This document shows, piece by piece, positions 52,810 to 61,788 of a DNA stretch of 64,000 nucleotides; position 1 is the stretch's first letter, and every line of letters begins with the position of its first letter. The notes beneath the pieces are model-generated. The model saw only the letters and a list, made by a program, of their open reading frames with translations, searched no databases and had not been told where the DNA came from. A program made the translations under genes and the position numbers. This stretch comes from Isochrysis galbana (taxonomy: Eukaryota; Haptophyta; Isochrysidales; Isochrysidaceae), in NCBI GenBank assembly GCA_018136815.1, contig CM030931.1:10427072-10491071 (forward strand), in the 5' to 3' direction.

Positions 52810-53802
52810 ATGCCAGCTCGAGCCGCCGGCGTCACATTCGCATCCAAGGGCTCTTCGAGCAGGCAACAGCCGACCGACAGACCCGCTGATGGCGCAGAGA
52901 TGGCGCAAGCGCCTTGGACAGAGCCCGTGTGTAGCTCTTGCCAGGCGATTGTTACAGAGGATGACATAGCTGCGACAGCGGCAGAAGCTGCGTATGACAC
53001 TGTCATTGTGGATGGACAGGCCGTTTCGTGTTTTCACACCACGCCGAGCATTGCAGGGCATCCAGGCGCTGCCGCTTCCGATATCTACATCGAGGTGGAC
53101 TTGGCAGCAGGCGCTATAGGCAGGGATGCAATACCTCGGCTGAACCGCCGTTCTACTACATCCGCAGTGCCACTCTCCAGTGGCTACACTACCATCAGCG
53201 CGGTATTGCTGTCCAAGTATGTCATGTCACAGCTGTTTTTCAATATGCTTGGCTCGTTTGTGGGGCCTCTATTCTGTTTCTGGATCATCTTCGGCGTTAT
53301 TTCGACCGGCCCGTATGCATGGAATGATGCCGCCGTCATCGGGCCCATTATCGGGTCGGCTTTTGTTTCCGCCGTCCTCTGCCCGTTCCTCGCCCCGGTT
53401 GGCCTTCCTGAGGCGAAGAAATGGGGCTGGGGCTTCGGCAAAGTCAACCCGGCAGATGCGGCACGGTGGTCATGCATTTTTCCCTTCCTGGGGCGGCATC
53501 GGGCTTGGCAACATGCAATCTTGCGTCATCTAATGCTAGGCCTCGAGGTGGGCTTCTGTTATTGGCCCCTCGCCATTCTCTTCGCACGGTTTGCCCTGGG
53601 TCCGGTACTTTCCACTTGGACGCAAATTATCGGTGGCGCATCTTACTGTGTGCTGTTGGCCGTGCCCAATACGCTTCTCGGATTGCTTTCGCTTGCCATT
53701 GAACCACATCTTGCGCGTGCCGAGTCTGGGTTGTCTCATCACCCTAATGCCATTCTTCGTCTATGCAAGCGCATCGGCTGGTGCTTCCTCTTGCAATGGT
53801 GA
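52810..53802 (+). CDS. Multi-pass membrane protein, unknown family
   Basis: 330 aa from ATG 52810. The frame is open further upstream, but that part is Arg/Gly-rich and lies in promoter-like GC sequence. The first about 130 residues are soluble, with a CSSCQ pair. About four or five hydrophobic segments follow: YVMSQLFFNMLGSFVGPLFC, CFWIIFGVISTG, AAVIGPIIGSAFVSAVLCPF, HLMLGLEVGFCYWPLAILFA and ASYCVLLAVPNTLLGLLSLA. The loop GLPEAKKWGWGFGKVNPADA is distinctive. I do not recognise the family. No intron is needed. Confidence 0.6.
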   Translation: MPARAAGVTFASKGSSSRQQPTDRPADGAEMAQAPWTEPVCSSCQAIVTEDDIAATAAEAAYDTVIVDGQAVSCFHTTPSIAGHPGAAASDIYIEVDLAAGAIGRDAIPRLNRRSTTSAVPLSSGYTTISAVLLSKYVMSQLFFNMLGSFVGPLFCFWIIFGVISTGPYAWNDAAVIGPIIGSAFVSAVLCPFLAPVGLPEAKKWGWGFGKVNPADAARWSCIFPFLGRHRAWQHAILRHLMLGLEVGFCYWPLAILFARFALGPVLSTWTQIIGGASYCVLLAVPNTLLGLLSLAIEPHLARAESGLSHHPNAILRLCKRIGWCFLLQW

Positions 53803-54238
53803 TAGATGACTCGAATTTCAGTCACAGAGCGAGGCGCAAAGCATAGCCGACAGCATCCATGGCGACCACGACAACGGTTGGTGTTGTGGTTCAGTTGGGC
53901 GGAGGTGGGTGCGGAGTGCGGAGTGATGAGTAAGGCTAAATGTGAGTCAATGGAGTCAACGCTTAGGACCCATTCATGAAGTGAATAATATTCAAACCTC
54001 GCCAACTTCACTATGTGATTGGACACAACTTTTCTGCCCCTGATTCGCGCGCCGTGCCATGCCTTGCGAGCCGCCAGCGGGTGTCCGCTCCGAGTGGTAA
54101 AAGGTCGAAACCTCAGGGTCCGGTTTTTTTTGGCCGGCACGGATAGGTGGGTAGTAGGGAGAAGCATCAGCACCCTGTCTCACGCCGCACATGTAGCGGG
54201 ATTTTTCAAGATTTTTTTCTCAAAGCCGCCATGCTAAT
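53803..54238. repeat. Intergenic, with repeat shared at 63 kb
   Basis: The segment 54018-54105 (attggacacaacttttctg, gccatgcct, gcgagcc, tgtccg, gagtggta in order) recurs at 63114-63175. It may be a short SINE-like or MITE unit. No gene recognised. Confidence 0.5.
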
Positions 54239-54557
54239 AACTAAGTTTATACGTTGTTCAGCATGAGTGGGCGCCTCGCGCCCTCCCCCTCAGACTACCA
54301 ATTCGTCTGTCGGTCATCCCGCATGCTCTGCCATTTGCCATTAGGCATGAGCTGGGCATTCATCAACACCACCTAAGCCCACAGTGGGCGCGGGTTGCGA
54401 GCCGCACTACGCACTACCACGCCTGCGCTGGGCCTGCGCCCCCCGCTTCCCACCCGAGGCCCATTCGCCATTCGGGCCAAAACCCTTGCTGGAACCACCT
54501 TGAGAGATGGCATGCCGCTTCTGCAACCTCTACGACGAATCCTCCACCCATCTCGGG

Positions 54558-54573
54558 ACTTGCCCGGCCTTAG
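54558..54573. repeat. Target-site duplication, left copy
   Basis: acttgcccggccttag at 54558-54573 is repeated exactly at 55955-55970, directly flanking the minus-strand LINE 54574-55954. Confidence 0.95.
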
Positions 54574-55954
54574 AAAAAAATATTCTTGAAGGTGCCTACT
54601 ATTCTGCTATCCCCTGTCCCTCTCGCTGGGGACACCCCCTGACATCGCCCTTGCCCCACTCCCGCTTCCCTTTCGCCCCCCCCCTCGGTCCTTTTTATTC
54701 GGTTTTGGGGGGTCGACCCATGTGCACTACTTTGGGTCTGGCGTCGGGGGAAGGGGGGGGCAGGCCTTTTGGCTCGCAGTTGCTGTGGGACGCTTTTGGT
54801 CGCGTCTCTATGTGGGGGCCCAGCCTTGCGGCTTCCCCCTATGGGTGGGTCGTTCGGGAGTCTCTCCTCCCTTGTGGCCAGGGCGCTATCCCTGGTCGCT
54901 CGCTTGTTCGTTGTTTTCTTGTATGAGGATGTGTTCGATGTCTAGTTTTTGTGTTGTTATTTTTAAGGTGTGGCTTGGTACTAGTGTATCGTTGTCTGTT
55001 GCGTCAAAGAGAGGGCGGAAGTCGTTGGTGTCCATTCGTTTTTTTGGTTGTCGACCCATGTCCGCCTGGGCTCTTCTGGCCGCGTCCGTGGAGTTGCCGA
55101 AGTGCGCTGCTTTCACTATGGTGGTGAATCTCGTCAGAATTCTTCTCTTGATTTGTTTGCAGTCGAATGTTATGTCGTCGAAGTGTACTCTGTAAAAGTC
55201 CGTTAGAATATATCTCCATGCTAGGATGTATAGTATCTCTCTAGAGTGTGGCGAGTGTGTGTTGGGGAGTATGAACAATCTGTCTACGGCTTGGTCGGTA
55301 TTTGTCGAAACTTGTTGGGGTGGGTGGTAGTCCGTTAACTCGTGTATCATGTCAAAGATGTCGTCTAGAGCCGGGCATGTCCCTAGGTGCGTAGAGGATT
55401 CGTGTGCTAGTTTGCAGAGGCGGCATGTCGGGTCTCTTCCGGGGAATCTGTTGTGCGTTCCAATCCGTCGATGCGTGATGTGTTGGAAGTGTAGGTATGT
55501 GTCTCTTGCTGTCATCATCGGGGAGGTGTATATGCGTGCCAGATGCCTCCATGTGTTCGTGTTGACCGGGAGTCTATCTTTCCATCGTTGAGGTCCGCTT
55601 TGGGTTCGGGTTCTGCCGTTCTGTTTCTGAAGGGCTTTCGTTAGGTGGCTCACCTCTGTTTTGTCTAATGGTGTGCTTCCGTCTAATGCGTACTCTTCTG
55701 GGGCCATGAGTGATTGGGAGGAGTTGGGGGCTGTGGTGGCCATGCTGGGCATGGTGTCCTTGCTGGCGTGTGGCTGTCCGGGGACGGCTCGGGTCGCGCC
55801 TCGTGCGCACCTTGGTCGGTGGGGCGCCCTCTCGTGGGCGCTTCGGGTGCGAGGCGTCGAGCATGGCCCGATCATCCGTCGCGGCAGGTGGGGCGGCAGG
55901 AGGGGAGGGGAGCGACGCGCGCTCCATGACCCTATCGGTTTAACGATAGTTTTT
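54574..55954 (-). mobile_element. Non-autonomous LINE with 16-bp target duplication
   Basis: Minus-strand element of 1,381 bp. The 5' end is aaaa plus the class A hairpin ctatcg-ttaaac-cgatag (55949-55932), 4 nt, then ATG 55927 (MERASLPSPPAAPPAATDDR). After about 80 codons it passes, out of frame, to the C-terminal part (APEEYALDGSTPLDKTEVSH, CRLCKLAHESSTHLGTC), ending at the stop 54886. A 3' UTR of about 310 bp ends ggcaccttcaagaatattttttt. EN and RT are absent. The frame shift means that its N- and C-terminal parts cannot be made as one protein. A 16-bp duplication flanks both ends. Confidence 0.92.
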
Positions 55955-56152
55955 ACTTGCCCGGCCTTAGACGACACATTTTCGACGTCATTCACGATCT
56001 CACAGGTTACTGCCCTACAAGCCCCGTGACGATCCTCACTGATCAGACAGTAGCAGTAGACAAGCTGTTCATACTCATACTCATACAGCCCGGCTCCCCA
56101 GGCCCCAGGGACTCACTCCAGAGAAGTCTTATATTTACTAGCATGGAGATAC

Positions 56153-56235
56153 GAACTAAGTTTATACTTGGTTCGCCCATGGGGGGGCACGAGCCCCCCT
56201 CTCTCTCCACTCCTCCCCTGCCGTGGGGGAGGAAC
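56153..56235 (+). mobile_element. LINE 5' end, class C, short copy
   Basis: Hairpin aactaag-tttata-cttggtt (56154-56173) with one U-G pair, then cgccc and ATG 56179, followed by a G run and gcacgagcccccc as in other class C copies. It abuts the end of the 54239-56152 element. Confidence 0.6.
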
Positions 56236-56919
56236 CACCCATCCTCCTGGCATGCCTGATGAAGTCGCGTTCCGTCAAAAGAGGGCCAGCTGATAGTTTT
56301 GTTTTCACAAGACAAACGGCAAGAATCTCGCCCCAACTAATTTCGTTCCAAAATTCAGGTTCTTCTTAGGGTGTGTGCGATCGACGAGCGGGCGCGCGCG
56401 CTGCGCATGACGTCGCCGACGTCACCCCGACTCGGACGACACAAACAACCCTTCTGGCCGAACGAGGGGTTGCGCGACACCTCTCGACTGTGCACGAGTC
56501 GCGCTCCAGTAGCTTGAGCTCCACGAGCGGGCGCGCGCTCGGAAGACAAGGCCATGTGCCTCTGCATGCGTACTCCCTCTCGAGAAGTCAGAAGCGAAGA
56601 CAGTCCATGTGCACAAGCCGCGCAAGAAGAATGAGATGGTCGACGAGAAAGCGGAGCTCTTTGCAGGGCTAACGCCCGGGAAACCAGGGAGGAAAATCCT
56701 CCCGCATGACCCACCCATGGGGAAAGCCTCGCGGCTGGGCCCCCACAAGGAAGCGCAGCACAATGCGCCACACTACATCTTAACCAAAAGGCCTGTCGCG
56801 GGTAGAGGGTACACTTCCCCCTCGTACGTTCCATTTTTAGGTCTTCCCGCGCGACTCCCTCTCCGTCGCCGCGCCCCAGCTCCCTTCTTCCCGTATCGTC
56901 CCGTATCGGTCCGCCCCCC
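56236..56919. other. Unassigned region, possible gene fragment
   Basis: A plus-strand frame 56609-56880 without ATG reads KPRKKNEMVDEKAELFAGLT, PGKPGRKILPHDPP and HYILTKRPVAG. It looks protein-like but is not recognised and has no clear start. A second frame upstream is Arg/Ser-rich. No firm call. Confidence 0.3.
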
Positions 56920-57862
56920 CTAGCAAAAATCCTGACCGGTAGGCTTAGTAAAGTCATAGGGAAGCTAATACCCGACAACCAATTGGGCTTCGTACCAAGA
57001 CGCCTCATCAGTGAAGCCACACACCTGCTACAACTCACTAGGGCCTACCTCGATGAGACGGGCGACCCGGGCCTACTATTAGCTCTTGACTGGGAAAAAG
57101 CCTTCGACAGAGTGAGCTGGGCATTCTATCATCTCGCCCTCAAACTGCTCAACTTCGGGCCAAACTTTCAGACGCTCGCGAAAGCGCTCACGAGCGAAAA
57201 CGCCAGGCCGGTACGCACGATTAAAACCAACGGCGGTAGAAGCTACCCCTTCACCGTCGGGAGCGGCATGCCGCAAGGCTGCCCGCTCTCGCCGCTTACC
57301 TTCCTCCTTACCGCGGAAGCACTTACTCGAGCCATCAACGGGGACGAAGACATATGCGGCGTCGACCTGAACGGTTACAACCTGAAAGTGAGCCAGTTCG
57401 CCGACGACACGGCACTGATAGCCCGAGACTATAAAAGCATAAAAAAAGCCTTACAGTGGGTGAAACTGTACGAGACGGCGACAGGAGGCAAAACTAATGC
57501 AAACAAATTCCAAGGACTGAGAATGGGGTCTCAACGTCAACGACTTCGCAGGCCCCCGTGGGATATGAGACGATTCAATTGGATACAAGAGACTGAATAC
57601 CTAACCATCCTAGGCGTCCCGCTGGGCGCGCCGGAGGCTTTCAGACCCTTTTGGACAAAGTTGGCGGACAAAATATAAAATATCCGACAAAGTGTCCAAC
57701 CTAGCGCCGGCCACACACCCCGAAACCGAACAAAAAGACAAAAAGGAACGAGGGGGGGAGCGGAAAGGAGAGTGACGGTGAGGCAAGGGCGTTGTCGAAG
57801 GGAATCCACGCGGAAAGGGCAGTGGGTAGCGATAGTAGTAGGCACCTTCAAGAATTTTTTTT
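56920..57862 (+). mobile_element. LINE copy: RT joined directly to 3' UTR
   Basis: Open frame 56920-57675 covers most of RT: NQLGFVPRRLISEATHLLQL, LALDWEKAFDRVSWAFYHLA, GSGMPQGCPLSPLTFLLTAE and QFADDTALIA. At 57675 a 7-bp duplication (aaaatat twice) creates a stop. The remaining frame reads SDKVSNLAPATH, then jumps to 3' UTR (ccgaaac, gaacgaggg, gggcgttg) ending ggcaccttcaagaattt with oligo(T) at 57853-57862. The post-RT third of the ORF is deleted. Confidence 0.85.
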
Positions 57863-58238
57863 TACATCACATTAAGCTACCATTAATCGCTCAAAGCCTG
57901 AAAGCGGGTGGAAACCTAACCATGTACTATACAATTTACAATGGGTGTCATTTCTCCCCCACCCTCTGCCCTCCAGAGCTGGCGCTAGCTGGCATGACTA
58001 GCTCTTCCCACCAAAAGATCTGGCGACAGCTGGCAGACCACTGATAGCTGGCACCAGCGCGGGGGCGGGGCAGCTGCCGCCTCGCCAGTGGGGGGGGAAA
58101 CGTTGCGGCGCTACCTTCCGCAATCCCAACGCCCACGCATGTGTGCGGTGGACGGCAAACGGGCTCCTTCTCTCACGACACGTCACACATCTTCTAAGGA
58201 CATGCACATCATGCCTCGCCACTGCTCTCTTGGTATTA
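57863..58238. other. Downstream flank of ChaN gene
   Basis: 375 bp. An inverted pair gagctggcgctagctgg/ccagctgccg lies around 57974-58076. No gene recognised; presumably includes the ChaN 3' UTR. Confidence 0.35.
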
Positions 58239-59417
58239 TCATTGTATACGCAGCTTTTCGCGCGTGCGGATGATCTGATCCTCACGTTGAAGATGGAATT
58301 TGGACCACGCGTCGTCTCGTCTAGCCGCTCTGCTTCCGCTCGCGCTGTAGATGAGATAAGACGCTAAACGTGGAGCGTTGTCCTCCGCACCAAGAGATAG
58401 CGCAAGGCTATCGACTGAAGCAGACAGAGTATCCTCCGGGTTCGCATTGAGTAAGATGGTTTCGACTCGTGCGTTTGCTCGACCGGAACGTGCAGCATAT
58501 CGGCGTAAACGCCGATCTAATCCGTACTCGAACTTGACGTGATCAGCCCCTGCAAGTATCAATGCTCGCCCGCGCTCCCCCGCAGCTTGGACAGTGCGCG
58601 AGGCCATCGCTTCGTCGCGCAGGATGCGTGCCGAGAAGAACCCTGCTTCGGTGGCGCGTGCATCCATAAAACGACTCAAGACGTGGACGTCGTAACTAGC
58701 CATAATGATCGCATTGGTGTAGCGGCCAAAGAATGGATCGCGGGTCGCAGTGATGAACCCTTGTGGATCAGGCACTAGATCAGCGCGCTGATCGACGCTC
58801 AAAGAGCCAAGTCCCTCGACCGGTACTCGGCGAAGCACCTCTGAGTCAGTGTTCAGAGCAACCAATTTGACCCCACGCTCTCTTGCCAGTTGGAATATTG
58901 GCAAATATTGGTCCCAGGGCCAGACCCATCGAGTGGCCCATTCCGTAGCTGAGTACAGCTCAGTATCAGAAAGTAAACCCGCGCAATAAGCATCCAAAGC
59001 CGGCTGGAATGCGCGCTCGAACATTTCCAGGCCAAGAATAAGAGGGACACCATCTCGAGCAGCAGCATCGGCCATGCCACGTAGAAGAGATGCCTCGAGC
59101 TGGTGGTCGGAAGGCGAGTTGTGGTGTTCGCCACAAATGACAAACTCAGCACTCAGAAGAGAGGCCTCGCGCGCCGTATCAGCCACGACAACAAGCTGGC
59201 GAGGAGCATTCACATAATAGGTTTGCGCGCCCTCCAATAATCCTGTGGGACCCTCTGGCGGAGCGCCCGCAGGCCGGGCGTCGGACGACCGGGCGGTCGA
59301 CGAAGGCAAAACGGCACCAGCGAGCCCGCACATAACAGCGCGGCGGCCCAGGTGAAGAGGTGCGACGAGCCGCGGAGTGCATAGCAGCACGAGTGAAGCC
59401 AGAGACTTTGGGGACAT
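58239..59417 (-). CDS. ChaN-domain (haem-binding-like) protein, probably plastid
   Basis: 392 aa, one exon, ATG 59417. The leader (MSPKSLASLVLLCTPRLVAP and Arg/Ala-rich sequence to about 60) is consistent with organelle import. The ChaN/Tiki-like core follows: FVICGEHHNSPSDHQLEASL (GExH motif), LILGLEMFERAFQPALDAYC, TEWATRWVWPWDQYLPIFQL, ARERGVKLVALNTDSEVLRR, FFGRYTNAIIMASYDVHVLS and ALILAGADHVKFEYGL. Bacterial ChaN binds haem; relatives in plants and algae are mostly plastid proteins of unknown role. The palindromic repeat at 59453-59567 lies 36 bp upstream of the start. Confidence 0.82.
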   Translation of the reverse strand: MSPKSLASLVLLCTPRLVAPLHLGRRAVMCGLAGAVLPSSTARSSDARPAGAPPEGPTGLLEGAQTYYVNAPRQLVVVADTAREASLLSAEFVICGEHHNSPSDHQLEASLLRGMADAAARDGVPLILGLEMFERAFQPALDAYCAGLLSDTELYSATEWATRWVWPWDQYLPIFQLARERGVKLVALNTDSEVLRRVPVEGLGSLSVDQRADLVPDPQGFITATRDPFFGRYTNAIIMASYDVHVLSRFMDARATEAGFFSARILRDEAMASRTVQAAGERGRALILAGADHVKFEYGLDRRLRRYAARSGRANARVETILLNANPEDTLSASVDSLALSLGAEDNAPRLASYLIYSASGSRAARRDDAWSKFHLQREDQIIRTREKLRIQ

Positions 59418-59452
59418 TCCCGCCGAGCCGACTGCTCGTCCCTCCGAACACT

Positions 59453-59567
59453 CTACTCCTATGTTACCCCCCAGGAGCCAAAGCCCTCCGATAGCTATCG
59501 GGGGCCCCCGAGAGCTATCGGGGGGAAATTTGAAATTTTTCCCGATCGCCAACATAGATAGGAGTAG
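59453..59567 (-). mobile_element. Fold-back element in ChaN promoter
   Basis: Outer inverted arms ctactcctatgtt (59453-59465) and aacatagataggagtag (59551-59567, with 4 extra bases) enclose palindromes ccgatagctatcggggg and ccgagagctatcgggg. The body is the inverse of 49690-49780. It probably contributes promoter or 5' UTR sequence to the ChaN gene. Confidence 0.6.
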
Positions 59568-60152
59568 CGAACTTTAGTTTGCGCAAGTGAACGCCAACGG
59601 AGCAGCGACGCGCGAAGACCGGGGAAAAGAATCAAGAAGGTAGCCTCCCCTCCCCGCGGGGGAGAGGCGACGCTTCGCCCTTTTCCCTCGCCGCCGCGCG
59701 CCGCTAGCCTCGCCCTAGCGCCCCAGCACACACACACACACACACCTACATGTGAAAAACAGTCGACAAGCCCAAGAAAAACAGTAAAAACAGCTGTTTT
59801 TGGGTTGTACAGAAAAACAGCCGAAAACAGCCCGAAAAACAGGCCGCCAGTGTTTACGTTAGAAAATGGTGTTTACGTTAGAAAATGATATTGTAAAATT
59901 TTGCGCGCGGGGGGTGGGCGGGGGGGGGGGGGGTAGATAGAGGCGTCCGCACTTGCCATAGCCATAACCATAACCATATCATCCATGTACACACATGTAC
60001 CTAGCGAGCAGCGAGCGAGCATTGCGAGCTGCGCGAGTTGCAGACACACCGGCGCGCTGGCGCAGCTGGCCCCAGGCTTAGGGCCCAGGCTCAGAAAAAC
60101 GGTGAAAAACACTGTTTTTGGTCTTCACACAGTGCTCAACCATGCCTAAAAA
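59568..60152. repeat. AAAAACAG boxes and short tandem repeats
   Basis: (ca)n at 59728-59745. Five or more aaaaacag boxes at 59752-59850, the inverse of 1880-1982. An exact tandem of tgtttacgttagaaaatg at 59851-59886. A C/G tract with a G run at 59913-59931, then catagccataaccataacc. More aaaaac boxes at 60094-60120. Likely one decayed DNA transposon end. Confidence 0.5.
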
Positions 60153-60274
60153 TGGAAGGGCGCCTGGTGATATGTGATATAGTACTCAAGCGATTGAAAT
60201 GGATCATAGAAAAGATGGACGTGAACTTTAAAAATTCATCACACCTCTCTTTCCGCCATATATGCCAATTCTAA
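60153..60274 (+). CDS. Small ORF in AT-rich island
   Basis: 39 codons from ATG 60153 (MEGRLVICDIVLKRLKWIIE...FRHICQF). The AT content is higher than in surrounding DNA. It ends 7 nt before the next ATG. It could be a 5' part of the following gene or an independent small ORF; not recognised. Confidence 0.25.
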
Positions 60275-60281
60275 ATCTGCC

Positions 60282-60743
60282 ATGCAGGTTATGGCGGAAG
60301 CATTGGACAACATCAGTCCGCCGCCGCCGGTTGGGGCCAACCTCCTGTCCGACCAGTTTGCGACGTACACTAACGAATGTGAGTGCTTATTCAAGTCATT
60401 AAATTTCAAGCACAATACGGACATTAGAAACACCTTACACAGCATTTGCGAGATTGATAAATCATTCACACTGGTTTATATTAGACACACTCTCTTGAGC
60501 AAGAAATTCACTGAGAAAACAATCATCGATATGAGTCGTGATTATCTGCTTGGTACAATCAAAACTTATGTCAATTTGGATTTAACTCCCCACCTCCAAG
60601 AATTGTTAGAAGGTGTCGATTCGGGTTCAGCTTCCCAAGAAAAGATTGAAAACAAAAGGCCGCTTATCGATTCGGGTTCAGCTCCCGTAAAGATTGAAAC
60701 CACAAGGCCCAGCAACATCAAATACAAAAAAGCTCGGCCATGA
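60282..60743 (+). CDS. Unknown 153-aa protein, AT-rich codons
   Basis: ATG 60282 (MQVMAEALDNISPPPPVGAN) to stop 60741-60743. The product is hydrophilic: helical middle (TNECECLFKSLNFKHNTDIR, LVYIRHTLLSKKFTEK), then two imperfect repeats IDSGSA.., (VDSGSASQEKIENKRP and IDSGSAPVKIETTRP), and a basic end (SNIKYKKARP). Codons are markedly AT-rich (aaa, aat, att, tta) compared with neighbours. This, and compact spacing to the next tiny frame (60740-60796), suggests acquired, perhaps viral or mobile-element, DNA. Family not recognised. Confidence 0.5.
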   Translation: MQVMAEALDNISPPPPVGANLLSDQFATYTNECECLFKSLNFKHNTDIRNTLHSICEIDKSFTLVYIRHTLLSKKFTEKTIIDMSRDYLLGTIKTYVNLDLTPHLQELLEGVDSGSASQEKIENKRPLIDSGSAPVKIETTRPSNIKYKKARP

Positions 60744-60821
60744 AGACATCCGCACTTCAAATGAAGGGAGGAGGTCTCAAAAAAAATATCTCTTAAGAGG
60801 CGAAGCACCTCTGGAGGTGCT
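60740..60821 (+). other. Tiny Gly-rich frame plus terminator-like hairpin
   Basis: An 18-codon frame (MKTSALQMKGGGLKKNIS) starts 4 nt before the end of the previous ORF. A perfect 7-bp stem, gcacctc-tg-gaggtgc (60804-60819), follows. The compact arrangement is unlike other genes in the window. Coding status unproven. Confidence 0.25.
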
Positions 60822-61365
60822 GCAGGGGGAGGGGGAAGAAACCGGAGGGAAAGGAGACCAAATGAAGGCAAGCCGCCTCAGTTCGGCTCGTGTGAACGTG
60901 TGAACCGCTAGAGCGTGTGCAGGGGGGGGGGGTCTGACGGAACTTCGCACCGTCTTTTCGGACGAGGATTCTGAAAAGGCGGGGAGACCCTCCGACCCGC
61001 TTTCGCCGGTTCGCCGGGGCTTTCCGCTCACGGTCAAAAATGTAAAATGTCGACCCCCCCCCAATATTAGTACTTAATTAAAAAGCCCTGTTTGACCGCC
61101 CTACTAGCTTGTTAGGATTTTTTCCCAGAGAAGTAGAGTAGTAGATTTCCCCCCCCCTCCTCCCCCCCTCTCCCACCCACCACCACCTCTTTCTCTCCCT
61201 CCCTCGCCCACTCCTATTTTTCTTTTCTCCGTCTGTCTCCTGCCGGCCAATATTTATTTTGCAATTTTGTTGTATGCACTTATTCTCCCGCCCCCTCGGT
61301 GGGTCGATCCCTTCCGCCAGGACGGGACGACGAGCTAGGACGTGGAGCTCAATAGGCAGTCCGGC
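60822..61365. other. Intergenic with dispersed-element terminus
   Basis: taattaaaaagccctgtttg followed by accgcccta (61076-61106) matches the element end at 2030, 2159 and 34219. A C-rich stretch follows at 61145-61200. No gene recognised. Confidence 0.45.
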
Positions 61366-61788
61366 ATGCAGGACACACTGAGACAGGACGCGGCGGCCTC
61401 CCTCATGCATAGGTTCGCAGTCTCTTCAGAAGCACTTCGCGCCCTCACAGACGTCCAACCTTCATCCGGGCAGCATCACGATCTGCAGGAAGCGGAAGTG
61501 TTTATTCAGAACGCCTTGCGCAACCTCGTCAAGAGTGCGCAGTCCTTCAAAACATGCTTAGGTGTGTCTTCTGGCGCAGCTCGAGCAGCTCTTGAAGACC
61601 TTGAAAGTCGACATGCACTGCTTGAGCATACGATCGTGAGTGCCATTCAAAAGGCTCTCCAGAAGCTGCGCACCTCTGAAGGGGTGGCTGTGGCAAGATG
61701 GAGACAGTTCAAGAATGAAGGGTCAGTCGTCGAGTCGACGCACAAGACGAGATTCGACTCCATGATTACGAAAGTGATGAGAAGATAA
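61366..61788 (+). CDS. Hypothetical 140-aa helical protein
   Basis: ATG 61366 (MQDTLRQDAAASLMHRFAVS) to stop 61786-61788. The product is predicted almost wholly helical: EAEVFIQNALRNLVKSAQSF, AARAALEDLESRHALLEHTI, VSAIQKALQKLRTSEGV. It lacks membrane segments and known motifs. The length and heptad pattern suit a small coiled-coil subunit of a complex. Codon use matches neighbouring genes, so it is probably real, but the family is not recognised. Confidence 0.5.
   Translation: MQDTLRQDAAASLMHRFAVSSEALRALTDVQPSSGQHHDLQEAEVFIQNALRNLVKSAQSFKTCLGVSSGAARAALEDLESRHALLEHTIVSAIQKALQKLRTSEGVAVARWRQFKNEGSVVESTHKTRFDSMITKVMRR

Larger units (their letters stand above)
54239..56152 (+). mobile_element. 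Class C LINE deletion copy, split by another LINE
   Basis: Hairpin aactaag-tttata-cgttgtt (54239-54258; partly decayed), then ATG 54263 and class C N-terminal sequence (SGRGLRAALR). From about 54505 it continues as the LINE zinc knuckle (CRFCNLYDESSTHLGTCP). The sequence is interrupted at 54573 and resumes at 55955 (DVIHDLTGY, AVDKLF...), matching residues that follow the knuckle in other copies. It ends at 56152 where another hairpin starts. EN and RT are missing. Confidence 0.75.

Noticed and set aside
51543-53006. Long Pro/Gly/Arg frames on both strands
   Set aside because: They come from C and G homopolymers and overlap the MADS exon or the membrane protein.
56355-57038. 227-aa minus-strand frame
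   Set aside because: It overlaps the LINE RT on the plus strand and has low-complexity Ser/Arg content.
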